Positions 19,761 through 30,097 of a stretch of 64,000 nt of DNA are shown here, in pieces. Under the pieces are notes generated by a model. The model saw only the letters and a program-made list of their open reading frames with translations, was not told the origin of the DNA and searched no databases. The translations under genes and the position numbers were made by a program. Source of the stretch: Saccharothrix deserti (GTDB taxonomy: Bacteria; Actinomycetota; Actinomycetes; Mycobacteriales; Pseudonocardiaceae); assembly GCF_009769385.1 (NCBI RefSeq), contig NZ_VKAB01000031.1, positions 1 to 64,000 on the forward strand, in the 5' to 3' direction. Every line of letters starts with the position of its first letter. Within the stretch, counting starts at the first letter, position 1.

Positions 19761-22419
19761 CGGCGCGGTCCACCTCATTGCGCAGGGCGGTGACGGCGTC
19801 ACCGACACCGCTCGGGTTCGTGCCGCCACCCTGGGCGAGGTCCGGCTTGCCGCCGCCACGACCGCCCACGGCGGGGGCGAAGGCGGGCACCAGCTTGCCG
19901 GCGGCCAGGCCGAGGTCGCGGGCGGCGGCGGTGGTGGCCACCACGAAGCTGACCTTGTCGCCGTCCGGGGCGAACAGGCCGACCACGCCCGGCTTGGCGC
20001 CGAGCCGGTTGCGCACCTCGCCGGCGATGGTCCGCACGTCGGCGCCCGACGTGCCCTCCGGCAGCACCAGGGCCACCAGGGACACACCGCGCACGTCCAA
20101 GGCCTGGTCGGCGAGCGAGCCGGCGTTGGCGACCAGCTGGGCGGCCTTGACCTTCTCCAGCTCCTTCTCGGCCACCCGCAGCCGCTCCACCAGGGCCTCG
20201 ACCCGGGCGGGCACCTCGGCGTCGGGCACCTTCAGCATGGCGGCGACGTTCTGCACCAGGGCCCGTTCCTGGGCCAGGTACTTGAAGGCCTCGATGCCGA
20301 CGTAGGCCTCCAGCCGGCGCACGCCGGAGCCGACGGACGACTCGCCGATCACCGTGATCGGGCCGATCTGGGACGAGTGCTCGACGTGCGTGCCACCGCA
20401 CAGCTCGCGCGACCACGGTCCGCCGATCTCGACCACGCGCACGGTCTCGTCGTAGGTCTCGCCGAACAGGGCGACGGCGCCCATCTCCTGGGCACCGCCC
20501 ATGTCGGTGTAGACCACGCGCACCGGCAGGTCCTTGCGCACGGCCAGGTTGGAGACCTCTTCGATCTCGCTGCGGGCCTCCTCGGACAGGCCGCCGGTCC
20601 AGGCGAAGTCCAGCCGCAGGTAGCCCGGCTTGTTGTACGAACCGCTCTGCAGGGCGGACGGGCCGAGCACCTGGCGCAGGGCGGCGTGCACGACGTGCGT
20701 GCCCGAGTGGCCCTGGCGGGCGCCGACGCGCCACTCCGGGTCGACCCTGGCCTCGACGTGCTCGCCCTCGGCGATCTCGCCGCTGACCACGCGCACCTGG
20801 TGCACCCACAGCTTGCGGGCCACCTTCTGGACGTCCACGACCTCCAGCTCGGCGCTGCCGGAGACGATCACGCCGGCGTCGCTCTCCTGGCCGCCGGACT
20901 CGGCGTACAGCGGCGTGCGGTCGAGCACGACCTCGACGATGTCGCCCTCGCGAGCCGACCTGACCCGCTTGCCGCCGTTGATGATGCCGCGCAGGGTGGC
21001 CTCGCTGGCCAGCTCCTGGTAGCCGGTGAACTCGGTGGCGCCGAGTTCCAGCAGCTCCCGGTACACGGTCTGGTCGCCGTGGCCGGTCTTCTTGCCGGCG
21101 GCGTCGGCCTTGGCGCGGGCGCGCTGCTCGGCCATCAGCTTGCGGAAGCCGTCCTCGTCCACGGTCAGGCCGGCCTCGGCGGCCATCTCCAGGGTGAGGT
21201 CGAGCGGGAAGCCGTACGTGTCGTGCAGCTGGAAGGCCTTGTCACCGGGCAGGGTGGCCCGGCCGTCGGCCTTGACCTGGGAGGCGGCGCTCTCGAAGAT
21301 CCGCGACCCGGCGTCCAGGGTGCGCAGGAACGTGTCCTCCTCGGCCTTGAGCACCTGGGCGATCCGGTCGAAGCCCTTGACCAGGTCCGGGTAGGCCGGG
21401 CCCATGGCGTCCCGGACGACCTCGGCGAACTGCACCAGCACCGGCTCGGTCACGCCGAGCAGGCGGGCCGAGCGGACGATGCGGCGCAGCAGGCGGCGCA
21501 GCACGTAGCCGCGGGCCTCGTTGCCCGGCGTGACGCCGTCGCCGACGATCAGCACGCCGCTGCGGGCGTGGTCGGCGATCACGCGGAAGCGGACGTCGTC
21601 GGTCTCGTCGGCGCCGTACTTGCGGCCCGACAGCTCCTCGGCCTTCTGGATCACCGGGCGGACCAGGTCGGTCTCGTAGACGTTGTCCACGTCCTGGAGC
21701 AGCACGGCCACCCGCTCGACGCCCATGCCGGTGTCGATGTTCTTGGCGGGCAGGTCCCCGACGATCGGGAACTCCTCCTTGCCGCCGCCCTCGCCGCGGA
21801 CGTTCTGCATGAAGACGAGGTTCCAGATCTCCAGGTACCGGTTCTCGTCGGCGACGGGGCCGCCCTCGGCGCCGTACTGCGGGCCCCGGTCGTAGTAGAT
21901 CTCCGAGCACGGGCCGCACGGGCCGGGCACGCCCATCGACCAGAAGTTGTCGGCCATGCCGCGCCGCTGGATGCGCTCCAGCGGGAGGCCGGCGACCTTC
22001 TGCCACAGCTCGATGGCCTCGTCGTCGTCCAGGTAGACGGTCACCCACAGGCGCTCGGGGTCGAAGCCGTAGCCGCCCTCGTCCTGGGACCTGGTGATCA
22101 GCTCCCAGGCGAAGCGGATGGCGTCTTCCTTGAAGTAGTCGCCGAACGAGAAGTTGCCGGCCATCTGGAAGAACGTGTTGTGCCGGGCGGTCTTGCCGAC
22201 CTCGTCGATGTCGCCGGTGCGCACGACCTTCTGGATGCTCGTGGCGCGCTTGTACGGCGGCGGGGCCTCGCCGAGGAAGTACGGCTTGAACGGCACCATG
22301 CCGGCGTTGACGAACAGCAGGTTCGGGTCGTCCAGGATGAGCGAGGCGCTGGGCACGTACTTGTGGCCGGCGTTCTCGAAGTGCTCGCGGAATCGCTTGA
22401 TGATCTCGTGGGTCTGCAC
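19747..22419 (-). CDS. alaS: Alanyl-tRNA synthetase
   Basis: An 890-residue class II synthetase of standard length. It begins [19 protein letters not shown] and contains motif 1 and 2 regions ([36 protein letters not shown]). The editing domain keeps its zinc motifs HSGTHVVH and CGGTHV, and the C-terminal DHHA1 domain is present. It charges tRNA-Ala and deacylates mischarged Ser/Gly. ATG start at 22419. It heads the alaS-ruvX-mltG unit. Confidence 0.98.
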   Translation of the reverse strand: MQTHEIIKRFREHFENAGHKYVPSASLILDDPNLLFVNAGMVPFKPYFLGEAPPPYKRATSIQKVVRTGDIDEVGKTARHNTFFQMAGNFSFGDYFKEDAIRFAWELITRSQDEGGYGFDPERLWVTVYLDDDEAIELWQKVAGLPLERIQRRGMADNFWSMGVPGPCGPCSEIYYDRGPQYGAEGGPVADENRYLEIWNLVFMQNVRGEGGGKEEFPIVGDLPAKNIDTGMGVERVAVLLQDVDNVYETDLVRPVIQKAEELSGRKYGADETDDVRFRVIADHARSGVLIVGDGVTPGNEARGYVLRRLLRRIVRSARLLGVTEPVLVQFAEVVRDAMGPAYPDLVKGFDRIAQVLKAEEDTFLRTLDAGSRIFESAASQVKADGRATLPGDKAFQLHDTYGFPLDLTLEMAAEAGLTVDEDGFRKLMAEQRARAKADAAGKKTGHGDQTVYRELLELGATEFTGYQELASEATLRGIINGGKRVRSAREGDIVEVVLDRTPLYAESGGQESDAGVIVSGSAELEVVDVQKVARKLWVHQVRVVSGEIAEGEHVEARVDPEWRVGARQGHSGTHVVHAALRQVLGPSALQSGSYNKPGYLRLDFAWTGGLSEEARSEIEEVSNLAVRKDLPVRVVYTDMGGAQEMGAVALFGETYDETVRVVEIGGPWSRELCGGTHVEHSSQIGPITVIGESSVGSGVRRLEAYVGIEAFKYLAQERALVQNVAAMLKVPDAEVPARVEALVERLRVAEKELEKVKAAQLVANAGSLADQALDVRGVSLVALVLPEGTSGADVRTIAGEVRNRLGAKPGVVGLFAPDGDKVSFVVATTAAARDLGLAAGKLVPAFAPAVGGRGGGKPDLAQGGGTNPSGVGDAVTALRNEVDRAVEQR

Positions 22420-22475
22420 GGGTCTTGTCCTTCTGGGGTGTGGAAGATCAGGGCGCGGTGAGGCGAACGAACGAC

Positions 22476-22745
22476 CTACCTGGCGTCGTTCGCCCTGCGC
22501 GCTCGCCGACCCGGCGTGAAGCCCGTCTGACGTTCCACGGTCTCTTGCAACTCCTGTTCGCGCTCCGACATTCCGGCGCGCACCTCGGCGCCGAAGGAGC
22601 CGATGGCGCCGGCCAGCTCGCGCAGGCCCTGGCCGACGTTCTCGCCGATGCCCGCGGGCGTGGCGGCGTGCGCGGCCTGGCCCGCCTTGCGGGTGGCGAA
22701 CACGCCCGCGGCGATGCCGAGTCCGAACCAGAACAGCCGCCTCAT
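22476..22745 (-). CDS. Small membrane-anchored protein (DUF6167-like)
   Basis: An 89-residue protein with one N-terminal hydrophobic segment ([20 protein letters not shown]) followed by a helical, partly charged region and a basic tail. Proteins of this kind occur beside alaS in many actinobacteria with no known function. The ATG at 22745 overlaps the stop of the upstream DUF948 gene. It probably works with that gene at the membrane; no further role is visible. Confidence 0.82.
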   Translation of the reverse strand: MRRLFWFGLGIAAGVFATRKAGQAAHAATPAGIGENVGQGLRELAGAIGSFGAEVRAGMSEREQELQETVERQTGFTPGRRARRANDAR

Positions 22746-23137
22746 CGCCTGCCCCTGCGTCGAGTGTGCTTGCTGGGAGCTTCCTTCGCCGCGCGCCGGG
22801 CGCGGATGGCCTTGCTCACGCCGTAGGACAGCGCGGCGGCCTTGACCAGCGGCCCGCCCAGGGTGGCGGTGAACAGCGAGGTGAGCGCGGAGACGTTGCC
22901 GGTGACCGCGCGGGCGTTGGCGGTGATCCCGTCCACCCGCTCCAGCTGCGCGTTCACGTGCGTGATCGTCGTGTTCGCGCCGGTGAAGATCGGGTCGCTG
23001 TTCTGGTGCGCCTTGCGGATGGCGATCGTGGCCTCGTCGAGCGTTCGGCCCAGCTTGATCAACGGGATCGCCAGCAGGAGCACAAGCAGCACGAACGCGC
23101 CGGCGGCGACCAGCGCGGCGATCTGCCCTGGCGACAC
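22742..23137 (-). CDS. DUF948-family membrane protein
   Basis: A 131-residue protein with a single N-terminal membrane helix (about residues 5-27), then a predicted helical coiled region and a strongly basic C-terminus. This matches DUF948 proteins, which sit next to alaS in actinobacteria and are of unknown function. GTG start with GGAGG three bases upstream. It is coupled to the following DUF6167-like gene. The 280-bp region to its right holds the iron-box promoter of the siderophore operon. Confidence 0.85.
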   Translation of the reverse strand: MSPGQIAALVAAGAFVLLVLLLAIPLIKLGRTLDEATIAIRKAHQNSDPIFTGANTTITHVNAQLERVDGITANARAVTGNVSALTSLFTATLGGPLVKAAALSYGVSKAIRARRAAKEAPSKHTRRRGRR

Positions 23138-23379
23138 GGATCCTCCTGGTGGATTTGCGGGCTCGAATGGTGGCCAAGGTTACCGCGAGCCTCTTGGCGG
23201 CTCCGAACGAGATCAGGCGTGGACGCGCGCGCACTCGTGCCAAGGGGTGGGACGTCTCGCCCAAGACCCCCCATTTGGCCTCAATGAGATCGCGGTTTCG
23301 GCGGCTAGCGTTGGTCTCGCGGTGATCGTCACACCCCGCGGTGATCATCCTGGGCTTGACACACACGACACCGAATAGA

Positions 23380-23398
23380 TGAGGTAAGCCTAACCTTG
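23380..23398 (+). promoter_or_regulatory. Iron box (IdeR/DmdR-type) upstream of the siderophore operon
   Basis: TGAGGTAAGCCTAACCTTG matches the actinobacterial 19-bp iron box TTAGGTTAGGCTAACCTAA at 14 positions. A TTGACA element (23356-23361) lies upstream, so the box would cover the -10/start region, the usual repressing position. The first gene starts 20 bases downstream at GTG 23418. Iron repression by an IdeR/DmdR protein is inferred. Confidence 0.85.
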
Positions 23399-23417
23399 GT
23401 CGATCGTCGGAGGTGCC

Positions 23418-24800
23418 GTGTTCGCCGTCAGTTCCTCCGGACGACCGATCCCGCCGGGCAGGCCTACGGACGTGCTGGCCGAGGCGCACCGGGTGCTCGG
23501 CGACCTGCCGGAGCGGGGCATCGGCGCCGACGCCGCGCTGGCCCGCGTCACGACCGTGCTCGCCGACTGGGGCGTCGACCTGGCGAGCCCGTTCGCCGCC
23601 GCCCACCTGCAACCGCCGCCGCTGGCCGTGGCCGTCGCGGCGGACGCGCTGGCCAGCGCGGGCAACGCCTCGCTGGACACCTACGACTCCGGTCCGGCCG
23701 CCATCGCGGTGGAACGGTGGGTGGTCGCGGCGCTCGCCCGGCTGGCCGGGTTCGACGCGGACGCCGACGGCGTGTTCACGCCCGGCGGCACGCTGTCCAA
23801 CCTGACCGCGCTGCTGCTGGCCCGGGACGCGGCGGCGGCCCGGCTGGGCCTGGACGTGCGGTCCGAGGGCGTGGCGGCGCTGCCCGACCCGGTGGTGTTC
23901 TGCTCGGAGCTGGCCCACTTCTCGGTGGCGCGGGCGTGCGCGGCGCTGGGCATCGGCGAGCACGCGGTGCGGCCGGTGTCGGTGGACTCGCACCGCCGGA
24001 TGCGGCCGGACACGCTGGCGTCGATGCTGCGCGCGGGCGGCACGCCGGTGGCCGTGGTGGCGACCGCGGGGACCACGGACTTCGGCTCGGTGGACCCGTT
24101 GCCCGAGCTGGCCGCGCTCGCCCGCGAGCACGGCGCGTGGCTGCACGTGGACGCCGCCTACGGTTTCGGCGCGGTGTTCTCGGCGAAGCTCGCCGGCCTG
24201 GTGGACGGGCTGGCGCTGGCCGACTCGGTGACCGCGGACCTGCACAAGATCGGCTGGCAGCCGGCGGCGGCGAGCGTGCTGCTGGTGCGCTCGGCGTCGT
24301 TGTTCGCGCCGCTGGAGCGGTCGGTGGCGTACCTGAACCCGGAGGACGACCGGGTCGAGGGCTACGACGGCACGCTGGGCCGGTCGTTGCAGACCACGCG
24401 CCGGCCGGACGCGGTGAAGGTGGCCGCGACGCTGCTCGCGCTGGGCCGCGAGGGTCTGGGCGCACTGGTGGACCGGTGCCACGAGCTGGCTGGGCACGCC
24501 GCCGCGCTGATCGCCGCGGACCCGGCGTTCGAGCTGGTCGGCGGGGTGACGTTGACCACGGTGGTGTTCCGGTACCGGCCCGCCGACGAGTCGCTGGCCG
24601 ACGAGGTGAACGCGCGGCTGCGCCGGGCGTTGCTGCGCGCGGGCGAGGCGCTGATCGGCCGCACCGAGGTGGACAAGGTGACGTGCCTGAAGCTGACCCT
24701 GCTCAACCCGAACGCCCGGGAGGCGGACCTGGTCGCGCTGCTGGCGCTGGTCCGCGAGGCTGGATCGACCGCCGAACGATTGGTGGAGGGAGCGGCGTGA
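23418..24800 (+). CDS. PLP-dependent diamine-forming decarboxylase (DesA-like)
   Basis: A 460-residue group II pyridoxal-phosphate decarboxylase. The PLP lysine lies in TADLHKIGWQPAAA, preceded by HVDAAYGFGAVFS with the PLP-contacting Asp. The family includes DesA (lysine to cadaverine) and 2,4-diaminobutyrate decarboxylases (to 1,3-diaminopropane). No aminotransferase for diaminobutyrate is nearby, which favours lysine. GTG start with GGAGG four bases upstream. First gene of a five-gene coupled operon, so it supplies the diamine backbone of the siderophore. Confidence 0.9.
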   Translation: MFAVSSSGRPIPPGRPTDVLAEAHRVLGDLPERGIGADAALARVTTVLADWGVDLASPFAAAHLQPPPLAVAVAADALASAGNASLDTYDSGPAAIAVERWVVAALARLAGFDADADGVFTPGGTLSNLTALLLARDAAAARLGLDVRSEGVAALPDPVVFCSELAHFSVARACAALGIGEHAVRPVSVDSHRRMRPDTLASMLRAGGTPVAVVATAGTTDFGSVDPLPELAALAREHGAWLHVDAAYGFGAVFSAKLAGLVDGLALADSVTADLHKIGWQPAAASVLLVRSASLFAPLERSVAYLNPEDDRVEGYDGTLGRSLQTTRRPDAVKVAATLLALGREGLGALVDRCHELAGHAAALIAADPAFELVGGVTLTTVVFRYRPADESLADEVNARLRRALLRAGEALIGRTEVDKVTCLKLTLLNPNAREADLVALLALVREAGSTAERLVEGAA

Positions 24801-26452
24801 AACCAGATCCGTTGGAGGGCGACCCGCGGTCGACCGCGGAGCACGCGCACCTGGAGGCGTTGTTGCGCTGCTGGGTGCGGGAGCGGAACGTGCCGGTGCC
24901 TTCGGGTGGCCGGGTGCGGATCGACGTGCTCGGGCTGCCGCTGGAGGCGGAGGTGCGGTACGCGTCGCCGACCGGGCGGCACCGGTTCGGGCCGGTGACG
25001 CTGGCGGGCAGGCCGGCCGACCCGGTGCTGGCGGTGGCGCTGGTGGGCGCGGAGTTGGGCGGTGACACAGCAGACCTGGTGGAGCGCACGGCCGAGTCGG
25101 TGCGGCGGGTGACCGGGTTCGTGGCCTACCGCCGTCGTGAGCCGGTGGGTCCGGCGGACCGGTTCCTGGACAGCGAGCAGCGGTTGCTGCTCGGCCACCT
25201 GCACCACCCCGCGCCCAAGAGCCGGGACGGCCTGTCGGACGCGGACGACGCCCGGTACGCGCCGGAGCTGCGCGGGTCGTTCCCGCTGTTCTGGTTCTCG
25301 GCGGCCGAGGAGGTCGTGTCGCACGGCTCGGTGGCCGGTCCGGACGCGGTGACGCTGATGTCCACGCTGGCCGGGCGCAGCCCGGAGCCGGGTCGGGTGC
25401 TGGTGCCCGCGCACCCGTGGCAGGCGCACGACCTGCTGCACCGGCCGCGGATCGCGTCGTTGATCTCGCGCGGGCTGCTGGAGCCGCTGGGCGAGTTCGG
25501 ACCGGCGTGGTCGCCGACGTCGAGCCTGCGCACGGTGTACCGGACGGACGCGCCGGTGATGCTGAAGCTGTCGCTCGGCCTGCGGATCACCAACTCGCGG
25601 CGCGAGTCCACGTCGACCGAGCTGCGCCGGGGTTCGGAGATCCACCTGCTGCTGGAGTCCGGCTACGCGGCGGGCACGGAGAAGGCGCACCCGGAGTTCA
25701 GCATCGTGCGCGACCCGTCGTGGATCGCGGTGGACGAGGGCGGCGACGTCACCGGGCTGGACGTGGCCGTGCGCGAGGTGCCCGCGGACATCGGTGACTC
25801 GCGGTGCCTGGCCGGGCTGGTCGCGCCGCGTCCCGGCATCGGGCGCACCCTGCTCGGTGAGCTGGTGCTGCGGCTCAACGCCGCCGAGTGGGTCGCGGAC
25901 TACACCGACCGCGTGCTGGTGCCGATGCTGCGGCTGTACGCGGAGACCGGCATCGGGCTGGAGGCGCACCAGCAGAACACGCTGGTGCGGCTGGACCCGG
26001 CGGGCCGGGTGGTCGGCGGGCGGTACCGGGACAACCAGGGCTACTACCTGGCGTCCTCGCACCTGCCGAGGGTGCTGGAGCGGCTGGGCGTCGAGGCGTC
26101 GACGCTGGCCGTGGTGGACGACGCGATCGTGGACGACCGGCTCACCTACTACCTGCTGCGCAACCAGGCGTTGGCGGTGATCGGCTGCATCGGCGTGGAA
26201 GGGCTGGCCGACGAACGGGACCTGCTGGGCGTGATGGCGTCACGGCTGGAGGCGGCGTTGCCCGCGCTGGCCGAGGCCGGTCCGGACGGCGACCGGTTGG
26301 CCCGGCGCTGGCTGGAGGCGGACGTGCTGCCGTGCAAGGCGAACCTGCTGACCAGGCTGGAGGGCATCGACGAGGTGCTGGCGCCGCTGGACGCGCAGTC
26401 GGTGTACTTCGACGCGCCGAACCCGTTGCGGGAGGGCCGGTGCGCCCGGTGA
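24797..26452 (+). CDS. IucA/IucC-type NIS siderophore synthetase (first)
   Basis: A 551-residue NRPS-independent siderophore synthetase that adenylates a carboxylate and forms an amide with an amine. Family segments are clear: VLVPAHPWQAHDLL, KLSLGLRITNSRRES, and the active-site run GIGLEAHQQNTLVRLD. A C-terminal FhuF-like helical part follows. GTG start at 24797 overlaps the decarboxylase stop. Two different NIS synthetases in one operon suggest stepwise acylation of citrate at its two ends. Confidence 0.93.
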   Translation: MKPDPLEGDPRSTAEHAHLEALLRCWVRERNVPVPSGGRVRIDVLGLPLEAEVRYASPTGRHRFGPVTLAGRPADPVLAVALVGAELGGDTADLVERTAESVRRVTGFVAYRRREPVGPADRFLDSEQRLLLGHLHHPAPKSRDGLSDADDARYAPELRGSFPLFWFSAAEEVVSHGSVAGPDAVTLMSTLAGRSPEPGRVLVPAHPWQAHDLLHRPRIASLISRGLLEPLGEFGPAWSPTSSLRTVYRTDAPVMLKLSLGLRITNSRRESTSTELRRGSEIHLLLESGYAAGTEKAHPEFSIVRDPSWIAVDEGGDVTGLDVAVREVPADIGDSRCLAGLVAPRPGIGRTLLGELVLRLNAAEWVADYTDRVLVPMLRLYAETGIGLEAHQQNTLVRLDPAGRVVGGRYRDNQGYYLASSHLPRVLERLGVEASTLAVVDDAIVDDRLTYYLLRNQALAVIGCIGVEGLADERDLLGVMASRLEAALPALAEAGPDGDRLARRWLEADVLPCKANLLTRLEGIDEVLAPLDAQSVYFDAPNPLREGRCAR

Positions 26453-27027
26453 GCCACCTCGACGCCTACCGGCCGGCCGACGACCTGTCCGCCGTGCCCG
26501 GCCCGCCGCTGCCGGTGCTCGCGGACGGCTGGCACGCCCGCGCGGTCGACCCCGACACCCGCGACCTCGACCTCGTGCACCGCTGGATGCAGGCGCCGCA
26601 CGTGGCCGCGTTCTGGCACCAGGCGTGGCCGCGCGACCGGTGGGAGGAGGAGCTGCGGCGGCAGCTGTCCGGGGTGCACTCGCTTCCGGTGCTGGTCGAC
26701 CAGGGCCACGACCCGGTGATCTACCTGGAGGTGTACCGGGCGGCGCGGGACGTCGTGGCGGAGGTCTACCAGGCCCGGCCGCACGACCTCGGGCTGCACG
26801 TCGCCGTCGGTGACCTGGGCATGACCGACCGCGGGTTGGTGCGCGGGCTGCTGCCGGTGCTGACCGCGGCCCTGTTCGACGCCGATCCGCGGTGCACGCG
26901 GGTGCTGCTGGAGCCGGACGTGCGGAATCGGCGGGCGATCGCCTCGTTCACGGCGGGCGGGTTCGAGCCGGTCGGCGAGGTGCTGCTGCCGGACAAGGTG
27001 GCTTTGCTGATGGTGCGCACGCGATGA
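26449..27027 (+). CDS. GNAT acetyltransferase for hydroxamate formation (IucB/DesC-like)
   Basis: A 192-residue GNAT-fold protein of the siderophore acyltransferase group (RhbD/IucB type). Typical features are MQAPHVAAFWHQAWPRDRWEEEL near the N-terminus (here read as MQAPHVAAFWHQ then AWPRDRW) and the acceptor part LLEPDVRNRRAIASF. It should acetylate the N-hydroxyamine made by the neighbouring monooxygenase. The GTG start at 26449 overlaps the preceding stop and the stop overlaps the next ATG, so it is coupled on both sides. Confidence 0.9.
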   Translation: MSHLDAYRPADDLSAVPGPPLPVLADGWHARAVDPDTRDLDLVHRWMQAPHVAAFWHQAWPRDRWEEELRRQLSGVHSLPVLVDQGHDPVIYLEVYRAARDVVAEVYQARPHDLGLHVAVGDLGMTDRGLVRGLLPVLTAALFDADPRCTRVLLEPDVRNRRAIASFTAGGFEPVGEVLLPDKVALLMVRTR

Positions 27028-28322
27028 GCGCCCGGGGGCCGGTCGCGGATGTGGTGGCGATCGGGTGCGGTCCGTTCAACCTGGGCCTGGCCGCGCTGGC
27101 GTCCACCGTGGACGACCTGGACGTGGTGGTGCTGGAGGCGCGGCCGGAGCTGCGCTGGCACAGCGGGATGATGTTCCCGGACGCGGTGTTGCAGGTCAGC
27201 TTCCTGGCCGACCTGGTGACGCTGGTCGACCCGACGCACCCGCTGTCGTTCCTGGCCTACCTGCGCGACGCGGACCGGCTGTACCCGTTCTACGTGCGGG
27301 AGAAGTTCCACCCGACCCGGCGCGAGTACGAGGACTACCTGCGGTGGGCGGCGTCCCGGCTGCCGGTGCGGTTCTCGCACCCGGTGACGTCGGTGCGGTG
27401 GGTAGACGACCGGTTCGTGGTGTCGGGGGCGCGGTTCTCGGTGGAGGCGCGGAACCTGGTGCTGGGGGTCGGGACCACGCCGTCCGTGCCGCCGGCGTTG
27501 GCGGGGCTGGGCGACCGGCTCGTGCACAGCTCCGACTACCTGCACCGGTCTCCGTCCGCCGATCGGGTGACCGTGGTGGGTTCCGGTCAGTCGGGTGCGG
27601 AGATCGTGCTCGACCTGTTGCGGCGCAACACGGCCGGCGGGCCCGCGGTGACGTGGCTGACCCGCACGCCGGTGTTCGCGCCGCTCGACTACACCAAGCT
27701 GGTGCTGGAGATGACCACGCCGTCGTACGTGCGGCACTTCCACTCGTTGCCGCAGGAGCAGCGGGACGCGTTGCGGGCCGAGCACTGGCGGCACTACCGG
27801 GCGATCTCGTCGGAGACGTTGGAGGAGCTGCACGACCTGCTGTACCGGCGGGAGTGGGAGCACGGGCCGGCGCCGGTCGAGCTGCGGCCGGGCGTGGCCG
27901 TGGTGTCCGCCGACGTGGTCGCGGACGAGGTGGTGCTGACGTGCGCGCACCGGGACACCGGTCGGACGTTCCGGCACCACACCGACCTGGTCGTCGCGGC
28001 CACCGGGTACGGGCAGGCGCCGACGCCGTTCCTCTCGCCGCTGGAACCGCTGGTGCACCGGGATCCGCAGGGCCGGTACGTCGTCGCGCTGGACCACTCG
28101 ATCTCGCTGGACCCGTCCGTCACCGGCCGGGTGTTCGTGGCCAACGCCGACCTGCACAGCCACGGCGTGGCCGCGCCCGACCTCGGCATCGGGGCGGTGC
28201 GCAACGCGACCATCGTCAACGCGGTGACCGGCCGCGAGGTCTACCCGCTGCCCAAGCACACCGCGTACACCAGCTTCAGCGCCCCTAGGGACGACGGGCA
28301 ACCGGGAGACGACGTTGACTGA
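27024..28322 (+). CDS. L-lysine/diamine N6-monooxygenase (IucD/DesB-like)
   Basis: A 432-residue flavin N-hydroxylase. The FAD site is VVAIGCGPFNLGLAAL (starting near residue 10), the NADPH site VVGSGQSGAEIVLDLL, and the C-terminal ATGYGQAPTPFL motif closes the fold. It hydroxylates the terminal amine of the diamine before acetylation, giving the hydroxamate iron ligand. ATG start at 27024, ATGA-coupled to the acetyltransferase. Confidence 0.94.
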   Translation: MSARGPVADVVAIGCGPFNLGLAALASTVDDLDVVVLEARPELRWHSGMMFPDAVLQVSFLADLVTLVDPTHPLSFLAYLRDADRLYPFYVREKFHPTRREYEDYLRWAASRLPVRFSHPVTSVRWVDDRFVVSGARFSVEARNLVLGVGTTPSVPPALAGLGDRLVHSSDYLHRSPSADRVTVVGSGQSGAEIVLDLLRRNTAGGPAVTWLTRTPVFAPLDYTKLVLEMTTPSYVRHFHSLPQEQRDALRAEHWRHYRAISSETLEELHDLLYRREWEHGPAPVELRPGVAVVSADVVADEVVLTCAHRDTGRTFRHHTDLVVAATGYGQAPTPFLSPLEPLVHRDPQGRYVVALDHSISLDPSVTGRVFVANADLHSHGVAAPDLGIGAVRNATIVNAVTGREVYPLPKHTAYTSFSAPRDDGQPGDDVD

Positions 28323-30087
28323 CCTGTGGCGCGAGTGCTCGGCGGCGTTGCTGGCGAAGGCGATCGGCGAGTTGTGCTTCGAAGGGCTGCTGACCCCGCT
28401 GCCGACCCCGCTGTCGCCCACGTCCGGTCGTGGCTACGAGCTGCGGTTCGACGACGCGGTGTACACGTTCTCGGCGGCGCGCACGGCGTTCGACGGGTGG
28501 GCGGTGGAGCCGGGGTCGGTGCGGCGGGCCGCGGCGGGCATCCTCGGTGACGACGTGGTCGAGCCGTGCGACGACGTGCAGCGGTTCGTGGTGGACGCGT
28601 TCCGGTTCCTGCGGGTCGACCCCGCCACCACCGCCGGTTTCCTGGCCGAGGTGACCGCGACCCTGGCCGCCGACGTGGCCCTGGCCGCGACCGCGTGGCC
28701 CGCGGCGGAGTTGGCGTCGTTGCCGCAGGCCGAGCTGGACGGTCACCTGACCGGGCACCCGTGGCTGATCGCGAACAAGGGCCGGATGGGGTTCTCGGCG
28801 GACGACCTGACCCGGCACAGCCCGGAGTCGCGGACGCCCGTGCGGCTGCCGTGGCTGGCCGTGCACCGGGGGTTGGCGGAGTTCCGCGGCACGTCCGAGC
28901 TGTCGGAGGAGGGCGTGCGGGCGCGGGAGCTGGACCCGATGACGGTCGAGCGGTTCACCGAGGCGTTGCAGGAGGCCGGGGTCGATCCGGCGGCGTACGT
29001 GTGGCTGCCCGTGCACCCGTGGCAGCTGGACCACGTCGTGCGCACGCTGTGGGCGCCGGAGCTCGCCACCGGCCGGATCCTGGAACTCGGTGAGGCCCCG
29101 GACTGGTACCTGCCGACCCAGGCGATCCGCACGATGTCCAATGTGGACTCACCGGCGCGGTACCAGGTCAAGCTGCCGCTGCGGGTCCTGAACACGTCGG
29201 TGTACCGGGGCATACCGCCGCACTGCACGCTCGCCGCGCCGGTCGTCACGCAGTGGCTCTCGGGGTTGTGGCAGGCGGACAAGACGATCGGCGAGTGGGG
29301 CACGCAACTGCTGGGCGAGGTCGCTTCGGTGACCGTCCGGCACCCGCAGCTGTCGCGGGCGGGCGACGTGCCGTACCAGTGGTTGGAGACGATGGGGTGC
29401 ATCTGGCGCTCGCCGGTGGCGCTGCGCCCCGGTGAACGCTCCTGGTCCCTGGCGGCCCTGCTGCACGTCGACCGCTCCGGCCGGCCCCTGGTCTTGGAGT
29501 ACATCGGTGACACGGACCCGGCGGTGTGGTTCGCCGCCCTGCTCCGAGCCCTGTTCCGGCCGCTGCTGCACGTGCTCTACACGTACGGGATCACGTTCAA
29601 CCCGCACGGCGAGAACGTCGTGGTGATCACCGACCCGGACAACGTGCCGGTGCGCGTCGCACTGCTGGACCTGGTGGACGACGTGAACGTGTCCGTGGAC
29701 CGCGTCCCGGCGCGCGGCCTGGAACCGGACACCCACGACCCCGTGCTGCCGCGCAAACCGTGGCCGGTCCTGCGCCAGTACATCGTGGACGCCCTCCTGG
29801 TCGGCGTCTTCCGCCCGCTGTCCACCCTGCTCCCCCTCGACCACGACCGCTTCTGGGGCATGGTGCGGGGCGAGGTCGACGCCTACCGCGACCACCACCC
29901 CACCCTGGCCACCCGCATGGAGGAAGGCTCCCTGACCGCCCCGGAATTCCTCCGCTACCCGCTCAACAGCTACCGCATCACCCTGGGGTACCAGGACCTG
30001 ACCGCCCGTCCCCCGGTCCCGAAAACCGGCACCCTCGCCAACCCGCTGCACGACGTCCACCCCATCGCACCGCTCGACGGCTGGTGA
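28315..30087 (+). CDS. IucA/IucC-type NIS siderophore synthetase (second)
   Basis: A 590-residue NIS synthetase, only distantly like the first one. It has LPVHPWQLDHVVR, KLPLRVLNTSVYRG and the active-site variant TFNPHGENVVVITD, where the first synthetase has GLEAHQQN. The start is TTG at 28315 with GGGAGA about seven bases upstream, inside the end of the monooxygenase gene; no better start is seen. It ends the operon just before a hairpin terminator and probably adds the second hydroxamate arm. Confidence 0.92.
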   Translation: MTDLWRECSAALLAKAIGELCFEGLLTPLPTPLSPTSGRGYELRFDDAVYTFSAARTAFDGWAVEPGSVRRAAAGILGDDVVEPCDDVQRFVVDAFRFLRVDPATTAGFLAEVTATLAADVALAATAWPAAELASLPQAELDGHLTGHPWLIANKGRMGFSADDLTRHSPESRTPVRLPWLAVHRGLAEFRGTSELSEEGVRARELDPMTVERFTEALQEAGVDPAAYVWLPVHPWQLDHVVRTLWAPELATGRILELGEAPDWYLPTQAIRTMSNVDSPARYQVKLPLRVLNTSVYRGIPPHCTLAAPVVTQWLSGLWQADKTIGEWGTQLLGEVASVTVRHPQLSRAGDVPYQWLETMGCIWRSPVALRPGERSWSLAALLHVDRSGRPLVLEYIGDTDPAVWFAALLRALFRPLLHVLYTYGITFNPHGENVVVITDPDNVPVRVALLDLVDDVNVSVDRVPARGLEPDTHDPVLPRKPWPVLRQYIVDALLVGVFRPLSTLLPLDHDRFWGMVRGEVDAYRDHHPTLATRMEEGSLTAPEFLRYPLNSYRITLGYQDLTARPPVPKTGTLANPLHDVHPIAPLDGW

Positions 30088-30097
30088 GGGGTCGGCC

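Noticed and set aside
18271-22461. 1396-codon open frame on the plus strand
   Set aside because: It lies opposite alaS, ruvX and mltG and is His/Arg/Asp-rich with no family motifs; it is a high-GC antisense frame.
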